64,000 nt of DNA from Ameyamaea chiangmaiensis (GTDB lineage Bacteria > Pseudomonadota > Alphaproteobacteria > Acetobacterales > Acetobacteraceae). Position numbers and translations under genes: made by a program. The notes below the pieces were generated by a model. The model did not search any database. It was given only the letters and a program-made list of their open reading frames with translations, and was not told where the DNA came from. The DNA is taken from positions 62,001 through 126,000 of the forward strand of contig NZ_BAPT01000006.1 in the NCBI RefSeq assembly GCF_025995235.1. Reading direction: 5' to 3'. Shown here one piece after another: positions 55,518 through 63,781 of the stretch. Within the stretch, counting starts at the first letter, position 1. Every line of letters starts with the position of its first letter.

Positions 55518-55995
55518 CTGTGGCTCCCCGGGGCGTCGTCGTGCCGGCGTCTTGGCTGGAGCGGGGGTTTTAGCGGGGGTGGGCAGGGCGCGTCAAAGGT
55601 GGAGGATGTGGGGTGTTGGATGGGTAGTGGGACATTGTTATGACTGCTTTCGCCTCATTTTGGTCATGCGCGCTTATGAACAGCTTTCCGCATAGCGGAC
55701 ATGAGCAGCACGATCTCTTGCAGGCGGGTTTGGGCCGATAGGCGCATGCCCGGTTCGGCACCGGGTCGCGGGGATAGCTGACATTCTGCGCGGCGTCGGC
55801 TGCCGACCAAACTCAGTAGTCCATCATACGTCCGTGGAATGGCTAGATTCACCCCAAACGGTCGTTCGTCTGACGAAGATTACACGCTGCTATTGCCTCA
55901 CATGTAACAACCATCGTTTGCGCGCGATTGCCGATGATGGTCGATCGGCAGGAGTGCATTCTCATCTGACGGTAAATATGATCGAGACAGGTAGG
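55518..55995. other. 478-base non-coding junction into the AT-richer island
   Basis: No gene with a credible ribosome site and composition was found. The region mixes GC-rich core sequence (to about 55620) with AT-richer DNA. A stretch at 55680-55830 contains CAAACTCAGTAG, which recurs next to the repeat at 61821, suggesting related repeat debris. It marks the left boundary of the island. Confidence 0.5.
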
Positions 55996-56682
55996 CTAGC
56001 GCCCGCCTTGCTTGGAATGTGTGGAAGCCCCGTTCGAAGCGTCATTAGGTGTCGCTGAAGCGCCGGCTATTGCTGGCGCAATCGGGACTGTCGGCGCAAT
56101 GAGCTTCGCGGGAAGTTGCCTCAAGGGGACACTACTTGCAGTTACTGATGAAGTAGTTGGTGTAGCCGAAACCTGTTGTGGACGAATGCCGAAGCCCAAG
56201 CACGCACCGACGATGAGCAGCGTCAGCACCAGCACCAGATAAAAGGTGTCCATCTTGGTCTTGGAATGGATTGGCCACCCTAGCACCCAGAGCTTGAACG
56301 GGCTCTTGGCAGAGATCTGCGATCCAAGGTCGACCTTATAACCGAGATCCTTGAGGGCAGTCTCCGCCTCTATGCCCGCCTGCACCGAGCCGTCGAGCAG
56401 ACGATGATACCAGAGGCGATCCATGAAATAGAAGGAAAGGAGAGGGAAGATCGCGGACACCACGATCAAACCGGCCATGGAGACCTCCCAACCAAAGGCG
56501 TTGATGATGCCTCCGTCCTTGATCGCGTAGCCGCCTAAGCCAAGGAACGCGCCCGTAACGATGAGAGCGAAATTGCGGATACGTAGCTCAAGATCGTTAA
56601 AGTGCTGCTGCACGTCGACGATCTTCTTCCAAATCTCGACTTGGCCTGCGGCCAGGGGCGGTGCGGCGGCGGGATCAGTCAT
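55996..56682 (-). CDS. Three-TM membrane protein of an HAD-hydrolase/TM defence-type pair
   Basis: 228 residues with three hydrophobic helices (about residues 36-54, 68-87, and 146-166), a cytosolic helical start and a low-complexity Ala/Ser/Thr/Pro tail. No catalytic motif. Its start overlaps the HAD gene stop by four bases, so the two are translationally coupled. An HAD hydrolase with a 3-TM protein is the composition of the described Hydrolase-3TM defence type (recalled family name, not verified by search). The TM protein could then act as a membrane-disrupting effector. AT-richer than the core. Confidence 0.7.
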   Translation of the reverse strand: MTDPAAAPPLAAGQVEIWKKIVDVQQHFNDLELRIRNFALIVTGAFLGLGGYAIKDGGIINAFGWEVSMAGLIVVSAIFPLLSFYFMDRLWYHRLLDGSVQAGIEAETALKDLGYKVDLGSQISAKSPFKLWVLGWPIHSKTKMDTFYLVLVLTLLIVGACLGFGIRPQQVSATPTTSSVTASSVPLRQLPAKLIAPTVPIAPAIAGASATPNDASNGASTHSKQGGR

Positions 56683-57542
56683 GAGCGCATCTCGAACAGC
56701 GGTAGGATCTGCGCGAACTCCTTCTCGAGGACATGCGTTGCCATCAGGCCGCCGGGCTTGAGCGCGCGGCGCTCGCGCTCTACCATTTCCGGTGTCCAGT
56801 GCGTTACCTTCCGGAGCAGCTCATATTCGGGCTTGTGCTGACTGGCGCCATATAGCGCGTGGACGTCGGTTACGCCCGCCTGCTGAGCCATGAGTACGTC
56901 CTTGAGAATGTTGTCGCCCACGTAGACCACCTCGTCAATCGCGGCCCCTAGGTCGGCAATGATCTGGACTAGAATGTCCGGATTGGGCTTCACCTCGCCT
57001 TCGGGGGTGTAGTGATGGACCGTATGCTTGAAGCTGTAGCTTTCGGGTTCATAGAAGCGAGCCCCCGCCGTTCCATCGGGCATACTATGGTCGGCGGGCG
57101 AGTAGAGATAGTCGATCAGTCCATCAAGGCCCAGCTTGCGGAAGCGGTAGCCGGTGTAGAACGCCTTGGACTCGGTAAAAGCCGCTATAAATACACCAGA
57201 TGCCTTGAGCGCCTTCAGCGTGTCCTCGACAGTGGGGTAGAGCTGCAGCACCCGGCGTCTCGCCGCGCGAAACGAGTCGATCGCGGGCGCCATCACCGTA
57301 ACAACGTCATCGCCGTAGAGCTGGCGCAAGCACGGCAACTCCTCCAGCAAACGCGAATATTCACTGGTGCCGTATTTCTGATGGACCACGCTGCACTGGG
57401 CGTACAGTTCGTTAGGATCGACGCCCGAAATCTCGAGAACCTTCTGGGTCATCGCCGAGAAGGTCTCATACCAGAGATTCTGCCAATCGAGCAGGGTGTT
57501 GTCTACGTCAGTGATGAGTACGCGCTTCTTCACAAATTCCAT
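56679..57542 (-). CDS. HAD-superfamily hydrolase
   Basis: 287 residues. All four HAD motifs are present: ITDVDNTLLDW (nucleophile and acid Asp), FTESK (motif II Ser/Thr), Lys in VKPNPD and VVYVGDNILKDV (motif IV acids). A helical cap lies between motifs I and II. The enzymes transfer phosphate from small phosphates or nucleotides. The four-base overlap with the 3-TM gene suggests one functional unit. Confidence 0.85.
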   Translation of the reverse strand: MEFVKKRVLITDVDNTLLDWQNLWYETFSAMTQKVLEISGVDPNELYAQCSVVHQKYGTSEYSRLLEELPCLRQLYGDDVVTVMAPAIDSFRAARRRVLQLYPTVEDTLKALKASGVFIAAFTESKAFYTGYRFRKLGLDGLIDYLYSPADHSMPDGTAGARFYEPESYSFKHTVHHYTPEGEVKPNPDILVQIIADLGAAIDEVVYVGDNILKDVLMAQQAGVTDVHALYGASQHKPEYELLRKVTHWTPEMVERERRALKPGGLMATHVLEKEFAQILPLFEMRS

Positions 57543-57738
57543 CTTTCCCCGCCAGGCAGGGCAGTTGGTCTGTCCGCGCCTGTATGCGTCGTCTATCTAA
57601 GCGAGCCAGAGCGGCACGGCAACCGGATCAGCCACGGTCGCCAGCCGAAGCGCCGCCGTCGAGACGAGCTTGCTCTGGCATTTCATGCTGGGCATTCTGT
57701 TGCCCGTCTGGCATTGGCCATTCTCGCGGGAGACACGT

Positions 57739-59787
57739 GTGAAGCACAAGTCGATTGATCTGGCCTCCGAGGTCAAACGCGCCACGCTGCCGGAGGGGCT
57801 GCACGGGTTTCTCTTTCCCTTGTTCGAGGCGGTCTCCAACTCTCTTCATTCAATCGAAGAGCGCTGGGGCGATTACGTCGAGCGGGATGGACGTATCGAA
57901 ATTGAGATATCCAGTGCCGAGCGCCAGATAGTGATTGCGGATAACGGAGTCGGTTTCGACGAGAAAAATCTGGGCGCCTTCCTAACGCCGCTGACTGGCA
58001 ATAAGTACGAGCGGGGAGGCAAAGGGTTCGGCCGCTTCATCGCGTTTAGGATTTTCAGGGACGTCTTCTATTCATCCCGGCAGATCGACGCGCTCGGCGC
58101 AGTGATTGGCGGGAGCTACGCTTACAAGCCGTTCGCGAACGATGACAACCTCGTTGAAATTGCAGTGGATAGCGGAGTCGCGGCGCATCGCTTCGACAGG
58201 GGGTTGACCGCGCTCATGCGTTCACCTTTCGACGAGAGCCAGGACTATTTCGACTTGGCCGGACCTCGCTACATGGGCGCGTCTGCTGAAAATGCCATCG
58301 CAGCGGCGCTGCTTGATCATTTTCTGATTGAGTTCATTCAGAAGAAGGTTCCGCAGCATACTATACTAGTTATCGATGGTGCTCCCTTTAATCTATACGA
58401 ACACTTCTACGAATCCCTCTCGATGGGCGGATCGCGGACCGAGTATCTCGAGATCGGGCAGAAAAGCAGAAGGTTCGACTTCAGCTACTTCAAGGTGGGC
58501 GAAGCCCAGGCCAAGAAGCATCGACTATACTTCTATGCTAACAATCGGGCCGCGAGCGATCTCGAGAACATCTCGTCGGGTGTGAACGACAAGCCCTTCG
58601 TGGAGGCGGGCGAGACCGGCCCGCAACGATATTTCTATCTCGTGGCCGTATCGAGCGACTTCTTCGTGTCGTCGCAATCTCGCGACCGGATCACGAACCT
58701 GCACGCGAGGATCGTTCGCGACGGCGTTAAAAAGTCGATCAGGGATCATCTCATCGCGTTGGCCAAGCAGCACATCCTGGAGATCGAAAGCGCCTACACC
58801 AGTGAGCGTCGCGCTAAGATGGTCGCCGACATCGAGCATTTGATAGCCGTAGATCCACTGCTGCGGCGCGGCCTGGGCGACAGGTCCCCGGAGGACTTCG
58901 TGCGCAAGCGCTCGATCACGGAGACGCGGGAGCAGTTAGCGCAGGACCTTTTTGTAGAGAGGTTCCGCAAAAAGTTCGACTTCTCCAAGCTAGGTGAGGA
59001 CGCGAGCGTCGAGCAACTCGAACACTTGGTGAAAACCCAGATCCCAGCGGATGCGAAGGAAGCCCTGGCAGTCTACGTCGCCTACCGCAACCACGTCATC
59101 ACAATCTTCCGAGAACTCCTTAAGAAGCAGGCAGACGGTCTGGCGACTGAGGACAGGGTGCATGCGCTCATATATCCGCGCTACAAAGATAGCGATGAGA
59201 TTGATTACAGTTCGCACAACCTCTGGTTGCTGGACGACGACCTCGCCTACGCCCAGTACGTTTCCAGCGATCGCACCCCTGACGGCAATTACAGGGCTAA
59301 AGGCGAATATGCCCACGATCTGCTGGTCAACAACCAGAACGAACTCATGGTTGTCGAGATGAAACGCCCGCAGAAGACCGGGTACTCGGCCGAGAGCGAC
59401 AGTCCGACAAACAACCCGGTCGATCAGCTGAAGCGGCAGATCTCCGACATTCGCCAGAAGGGCAGGATCAAGACCTCGGCTGGTCGAGAAGTTTCCGTCC
59501 CGCCTGATACGATGGTGAGGGGTTACGTCATTGCGGACTGGAACGACAATCTCCAGAACTACCTCCAGATGGAGGATTTCGTCATCACCAACTACGGTGG
59601 GCAGATGGCGTATCGCTACTTCCAGTCTCTCAACCTCATGATCGAAGTCGTGGCCTTCGATCGCCTGGTCGATCGGGCCACCAACCGGAACGAGGCCTTC
59701 GTACAGATGCTTGAGGGCCGGTCCACCTATGACCGGAAGCCCAAAGGTACGCTTGGGAGCCTTGGCGCCACGGGCGGGACCCGATAA
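57739..59787 (+). CDS. GHKL ATPase with C-terminal PD-(D/E)xK-like nuclease motif
   Basis: 682 residues from GTG 57739 with GGGAG six bases upstream; an upstream in-frame TTG at 57670 has no such site. The Bergerat ATP site is seen at the N-terminus: Glu30/Asn34 in FEAVSNSLHSIE, DNGVGFD (68-74) and GGKGFGRF (93-100). Residues ~260-520 are helical linker. Near the C-terminus, Asp525, Glu540 and Lys542 (VVEMKRP) form a PD-(D/E)xK-like pattern followed by a typical alpha/beta tail (VRGYVIADWND). It would be an ATP-gated nuclease; such single-protein designs occur in anti-phage systems. Function is inferred. Confidence 0.75.
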   Translation: MKHKSIDLASEVKRATLPEGLHGFLFPLFEAVSNSLHSIEERWGDYVERDGRIEIEISSAERQIVIADNGVGFDEKNLGAFLTPLTGNKYERGGKGFGRFIAFRIFRDVFYSSRQIDALGAVIGGSYAYKPFANDDNLVEIAVDSGVAAHRFDRGLTALMRSPFDESQDYFDLAGPRYMGASAENAIAAALLDHFLIEFIQKKVPQHTILVIDGAPFNLYEHFYESLSMGGSRTEYLEIGQKSRRFDFSYFKVGEAQAKKHRLYFYANNRAASDLENISSGVNDKPFVEAGETGPQRYFYLVAVSSDFFVSSQSRDRITNLHARIVRDGVKKSIRDHLIALAKQHILEIESAYTSERRAKMVADIEHLIAVDPLLRRGLGDRSPEDFVRKRSITETREQLAQDLFVERFRKKFDFSKLGEDASVEQLEHLVKTQIPADAKEALAVYVAYRNHVITIFRELLKKQADGLATEDRVHALIYPRYKDSDEIDYSSHNLWLLDDDLAYAQYVSSDRTPDGNYRAKGEYAHDLLVNNQNELMVVEMKRPQKTGYSAESDSPTNNPVDQLKRQISDIRQKGRIKTSAGREVSVPPDTMVRGYVIADWNDNLQNYLQMEDFVITNYGGQMAYRYFQSLNLMIEVVAFDRLVDRATNRNEAFVQMLEGRSTYDRKPKGTLGSLGATGGTR

Positions 59788-60309
59788 TCGCTCAGCCGTC
59801 TATAGGTGGGACGGTGTCCATGAGTGATCAACGCGGGCCTGCCGTGAGGGCGGTCTCTCACCGGAGGCCCGTCTTGGAACCACAGTCAAACAACGCCGGA
59901 ATGTGAGTTCGGCGCCTTTCGGATGGCCATTCATCTGGTAGCAAAGTCCCAGATTCCGTCAAAATTCTGACGTCTGCTTTCGAGTGCTATGGTATCCCTG
60001 TCGAACGTCTAGAACTGGACGCACAGCGGTCGTCACACGCAGTTGAATGAACGGCAGGAAACGTCGGCTGGGCGCTCTAAAGCAGCCTGACCGCTCTCCC
60101 CCCCAAGTGCCAATCGTCTCAACGGAAACAGAGCGGATAGGCGGCTGAAGTAGGCTATTAAAGGTTATCAGGTGAACCAGGTAGTGCGACCCCGTTACGC
60201 AGAGGCCATGTCGGTGGTGCTGGAGACAGAGGGGGCCATCGAAACGTGGTTGGCGCGGCCTTTGGCAGCAAGCCAATCTAACGGCGGTCAGTTTATATCC
60301 GGTTGATCC
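59788..60309. other. 522-base non-coding stretch containing one repeat copy
   Basis: No credible gene is seen. The stretch holds one copy of a degenerate ~75-bp repeat (60043-60120) that also lies at 61821-61900, plus unrecognised AT-richer DNA. A minus-strand frame at 59959-60276 runs through the repeat; its sequence is low quality and lacks a ribosome site, so it is not called. Confidence 0.55.
60043..60120. repeat. Degenerate repeat, copy A
   Basis: Begins GAATGAACGGCAGGAAACGT and is about 70% like the copy at 61821-61900, same orientation. Its minus-strand reading (GGERSGCFRAPSRRFLPFI) parallels the C-terminal tail of the VapC toxin (GGERKVGFGASNDVSRRSF). The two copies flank the TIR-like gene. 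Confidence 0.6.
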
Positions 60310-61563
60310 TCACCCATCCGCAATTTTCGTCACCTGATCGAGCGATAACCCTATGACCCCAAAATTCTCGGTCAGCACTTCCACGAAAGCGTGCACAGCA
60401 TCGAGGATGCCTGACCGGCTATCATTCTCGAGTGTGCATTCGTGTATCGCGTAGTCGTTGAGTCCAAGATAAGGTCTGGAGCTTGGGCTTGATCGTGATA
60501 CCCACCATTCCACCCCCCGTAGGCCGCAACTGCCCAAGATGAGACGATGTGGCCCTGTGCCACCTGCCGCGCGCGAAGAAAGGACTGCTCCGCTCAACCA
60601 GCGCACGAGATCCTTGATCGCTTCGTCATAAGCGAGATGAGGTCGTTCACCTCGCTTATAGAAGCTCCAGGCCGAAATGGCCCATATCTCACCGTTGTCC
60701 TTGTACCAGCGTGCCGCAGATTGAGTTGTGCGTCCCTCGCTAATACTTTCGAAGATCACATAACCGTTTCCAGACCTTCCATAATTCAGATTTCCGCCAG
60801 TACCGATGGGATAAAGCGCCTCCTGCTTCCCGGGAAACAGGCAGTCGGGAACCTTGCGTACTTCTCTATGTGTCGCCGGTAACAGCCGCACAAAAAAACG
60901 AGGTGCACTTGCCATTATGAGGTCTACCTGCCCCAAACTTGGACACGCGACCGGCAAAGGATTGTAGGCTTCCTCCCAAATGCTGGGATCATGAGGAAGG
61001 TGAAGGTGCCACTCCGATGGTGGCGGGGCCGATCTGACTTCAAGATTGGCCAGCATCGCCGAGAGATACTCGCGGAAATGCCTCTGCAGCTTGTTGCGCT
61101 CTTTTACTAGGTCCTCATTGGTCGCACCCACTGGCAACTCGAAATGGATTGAGCCGGACATATGCCGTAGATCGAAGGGGAGATCTTCGTGACGCGTAGG
61201 GCCTATCGCCTTGTTGAATACGGAAATGACACGCTGCCTACCAAGTGCTCTACGGGCATAGCCCAATTCAAGCATAACATTGGGATTGGCGATGCATTTA
61301 CGCTCATTCTTCTCGCCGATCACACCGACGGTCGAAATGTCGCCCACGAAGATTGCAGCCAAGTCGATCTTGTCTAGTATCTTTTCTGCGATGAGTTCCA
61401 TGCCAAGAACGCCTCTCGCACCCTGGTCGATCTCAAAGCGCTCTGCTTCCTGAAGCTCGACCTCTAACTCCTTTACTGCCCTTTTCAAGGCTTCATGAAT
61501 CACGCCTCGGGTCTCGCGTTGAGGCGCATCACTCTGCCAGGACCAAAAGATTTTACGCGCCAT
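60310..61563 (-). CDS. TIR-like / nucleotide-hydrolase-fold effector candidate
   Basis: 417 residues from ATG 61563; the longer frame upstream is low quality. The N-terminal domain starts RKIFWSWQSDAP and runs through IFVGDISTVG and NPNVMLELGYARRALGRQRVISVFNK, a pattern of TIR-like/nucleoside 2-deoxyribosyltransferase folds; Glu99 in LELGYA is the catalytic candidate. Residues ~120-417 are unrecognised, with HLHLPHDP and YGRSGNGYVIFESISEG. Proteins with this N-domain are common in defence islands, with a C-terminal sensor. Function is inferred. Confidence 0.65.
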   Translation of the reverse strand: MARKIFWSWQSDAPQRETRGVIHEALKRAVKELEVELQEAERFEIDQGARGVLGMELIAEKILDKIDLAAIFVGDISTVGVIGEKNERKCIANPNVMLELGYARRALGRQRVISVFNKAIGPTRHEDLPFDLRHMSGSIHFELPVGATNEDLVKERNKLQRHFREYLSAMLANLEVRSAPPPSEWHLHLPHDPSIWEEAYNPLPVACPSLGQVDLIMASAPRFFVRLLPATHREVRKVPDCLFPGKQEALYPIGTGGNLNYGRSGNGYVIFESISEGRTTQSAARWYKDNGEIWAISAWSFYKRGERPHLAYDEAIKDLVRWLSGAVLSSRAAGGTGPHRLILGSCGLRGVEWWVSRSSPSSRPYLGLNDYAIHECTLENDSRSGILDAVHAFVEVLTENFGVIGLSLDQVTKIADG

Positions 61564-61814
61564 TACGATCTTATCTTTGTACACAAAGGAGGGGGACGTT
61601 TCTATTTTAGATTCAAGATGCCCAATTTGCCAAGTATTGGAAATTGACCGCCAAGTGCGTGAAAATCGGCAATTGACATCTGAAATCCAATAAACCGGCG
61701 ATTGCGTAACGACCCACTTGCGCATGCGGAGATAAAAAAGCGGTCGGTCTGCAGCTGGACAGCGGAAATCGCGCTCTGAATGTTTGGAAAGAGGCGCAGA
61801 GAGCCCCGTCAAAC

Positions 61815-62282
61815 TCAGTAGAATGAACGGCGAGAAACATCGTTTGATGCTCCAAAGCCGACCTTCCGCTCACCCCCATAATCCGCCGTCCAATCTTCAG
61901 AACGCAGCCCATCTACACGCGTAAATTCCCGTAGATTTCCGGTCACGACGACAAGTCCCCTGCTGCGCGCGTGCCCGGCAATCATCAAATCGTATGGTCC
62001 GATGACACATCCTCGCGTTTCAAGGTCAGCCCTGATTTCAGCTGTATGGGCTGCGGCATCATCATCAAATGGCAATACAGACAGACGTGCAGCAAAATGC
62101 TCAACCTCACGTCGCGTCCTTGCCGGACTTTGAGATTTTTCGGCTCCATAGAGAAGCTCGTAAAGTATGACGTCCGAGATACAGAGGGCCTCGGCGTTTT
62201 CGTTAAAACGTGCGCGCAGCCCCTGTGGACGATCCCGCAGGACACGGATACAGAAGTTCGTATCCAGAAGATAACGAAGCAT
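61815..62282 (-). CDS. vapC: VapC-family PIN-domain toxin with repeat-derived tail
   Basis: 155 residues. The PIN acids are visible: Asp7 in YLLDTNFCIR, Glu42 in LYELLYG and Asp98 in GPYDLMIAGHA, with TGNLREF near Asn116. VapC RNases cleave tRNA or other RNA. The normal end would be near ..LRSEDWT (about residue 132); the next ~23 residues are encoded by the ~75-bp repeat copy. It follows vapB with a TGATG overlap. Confidence 0.88.
   Translation of the reverse strand: MLRYLLDTNFCIRVLRDRPQGLRARFNENAEALCISDVILYELLYGAEKSQSPARTRREVEHFAARLSVLPFDDDAAAHTAEIRADLETRGCVIGPYDLMIAGHARSRGLVVVTGNLREFTRVDGLRSEDWTADYGGERKVGFGASNDVSRRSFY
61821..61900. repeat. Degenerate repeat, copy B, forming the 3' end of vapC
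   Basis: Begins GAATGAACGGCGAGAAACAT, about 70% like copy A at 60043-60120, same orientation. On the minus strand it supplies the last ~23 codons of vapC. A nearby CAAACTCAGTAG (about 61810-61821) recurs near 55815. Confidence 0.6.
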
Positions 62283-62506
62283 CAGAAGCTTTCGCGCTGC
62301 TGCATCCGGGGCTGATCGCGCTCAGGCAATGAAGTGCCCGGGGCGGCAAAGAAGTCGTCCCATGCGGCATGTGCAGGCGCGATTATGCGACGCGCACCGT
62401 CCGGAATAATCACGACATCTTTCAGGCTGACGTCAAACGCAACCGCCTTGGGCAGGCGCACGGCCTGCGAGCGATTGGACAGGAAAAGCGTGGTGCGGGC
62501 GAGCAT
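62282..62506 (-). CDS. vapB: VapB-family antitoxin
   Basis: 74 residues from ATG 62506, chosen because GGAGG lies six bases upstream; ATG 62509 and 62518 are also in frame. The AbrB/SpoVT-type N-terminus ARTTLFLSNRSQAVRLPKAVAFDVSLKDVVII binds DNA, and the C-terminal tail (WDDFFAAPGTSLPERDQP) should wrap the toxin. Autoregulation of the pair is expected. Confidence 0.88.
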   Translation of the reverse strand: MLARTTLFLSNRSQAVRLPKAVAFDVSLKDVVIIPDGARRIIAPAHAAWDDFFAAPGTSLPERDQPRMQQRESF

Positions 62507-62602
62507 CATACCCTCCATATGGGATATGCCGATGGTATATCCACACTTTCGTCGACTGCCAACAGAATTCGGTCGCTACACAGACCCTACCCGTTTCCCC
62601 CC

Positions 62603-63781
62603 TTACGCCGCCCCGCGATCCATCAGCATCTGGCTCACCGCCGTCCGGAACGGCGGCAGGGCTTGCGCCAGTCGCAGGCCCGCGCGGCGCAGCGCCATGA
62701 ACGGGGCTTCGTCACGGGTGTAGAGTGTTGCGATGCCGTTTGTGGCGGCAAACAGGGGGGCGGTGTCGCGGCGGTGCTGCCATTCGAACTGGCGCAGGGG
62801 TGCCCGCGCGCCCGGGTCGTCGGCGTTGGACAGGGCGGCGACCAGGGTCTGCTGCCCGCGCAGGCCGAGGTTGAAACCATGCGCCGTGATCGGGTGCATG
62901 CCGACCGCCGCGTCGCCGACCAGTGCCAGACGGTGGGCGGCGAAGCGATGCGCGTAGACGGCCTTCAGCGGATAGATATGCCGCGTGCTAACCAGTCGCA
63001 TCGCGCCCAGACGGTTGCCGACCCGGCGCATGATGTCGTCGTTGAAGGCGGACTGTTCCAGTTGCGCCAGACGTCGGATCTCATCATCGGGCAGGGTCAG
63101 GACCAGTGACGACGCGCCGCCGTTGACCGGCAGCAGCGCGATCGTCTGGCCCGCGTCAAACCACTGGGTGGCGATGTGGTGATGCGGCGACTCATGCGCC
63201 ATGCGGCACACCAGGATCGAGCGGTGGAAATCGTGCACGATGGCGCCGATGCCGCACATCGCCCGCACGCGGGAAAAGCGGCCGTCGGCGCCGACCACCA
63301 GCCGCGCGGACAGGGTGTCGCCGCCGCTGACCACCTCGGTGCTCAGCGGGCGCGTGCGGATCGCGTCCACACCCGCGCCGGCGCGCAGGCGCAGCGCGGG
63401 TCGGGCGGCGGCGGCGTCGAACAGCGCCTTGCGGATCATGTGGTTGGACACCAGCGTCCCCAGCGCCTCGACCCCGTCGGGCGTATCGTCGGGAAGGTCG
63501 AAGATCAGCGGCTGGCGCGCGCCGTCCCGCCCGGTCTCGACCCGTGCCTCGCGCAGGGGGGATTTGCCGACATCGGGAATATCGTCCCACGCGCCGAAGG
63601 CACGCAGTTGCGCGACGGCGTGATGGGTCAGGGCGATTTCGCGGCCGTCGAAGGCCGGATTGGCCAGCGCGTGTTCGGGCGTGGGATCGACCAGCGTGAC
63701 GCCGAAGCCCGCGTCGTCAAGCGACAGGGCCAGCGCCAGCCCGACCGGGCCTGCCCCCGCGATCACCACATCCCGGGTCAT
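62603..63781 (-). CDS. ubiM: UbiH/UbiF/COQ6-family FAD hydroxylase, UbiM-like
   Basis: 392 residues. FAD-binding motif DVVIAGAGPVGLALALSL at residue ~4, VVGADGRFSRVR in the middle, and RLALVGDAAVGMHPITAHGFNLGLRGQQTLVAAL (the family's DG/GD and ribose motif). The MHP(I/V)TAHGFNLGL form is typical of the UbiM branch as I recall it; UbiH or UbiF cannot be excluded. It hydroxylates the ubiquinone ring in aerobic ubiquinone synthesis. Overlaps the upstream nitroreductase stop by four bases. Confidence 0.82.
   Translation of the reverse strand: MTRDVVIAGAGPVGLALALSLDDAGFGVTLVDPTPEHALANPAFDGREIALTHHAVAQLRAFGAWDDIPDVGKSPLREARVETGRDGARQPLIFDLPDDTPDGVEALGTLVSNHMIRKALFDAAAARPALRLRAGAGVDAIRTRPLSTEVVSGGDTLSARLVVGADGRFSRVRAMCGIGAIVHDFHRSILVCRMAHESPHHHIATQWFDAGQTIALLPVNGGASSLVLTLPDDEIRRLAQLEQSAFNDDIMRRVGNRLGAMRLVSTRHIYPLKAVYAHRFAAHRLALVGDAAVGMHPITAHGFNLGLRGQQTLVAALSNADDPGARAPLRQFEWQHRRDTAPLFAATNGIATLYTRDEAPFMALRRAGLRLAQALPPFRTAVSQMLMDRGAA

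Noticed and set aside
53043..55643. Plus-strand open frame of about 860 codons
   Set aside because: Antisense to fliF and the ABC exporter; low-complexity translation.
59959..60276. Small minus-strand open frame through repeat copy A
   Set aside because: It is read through repeat debris and lacks a ribosome site.
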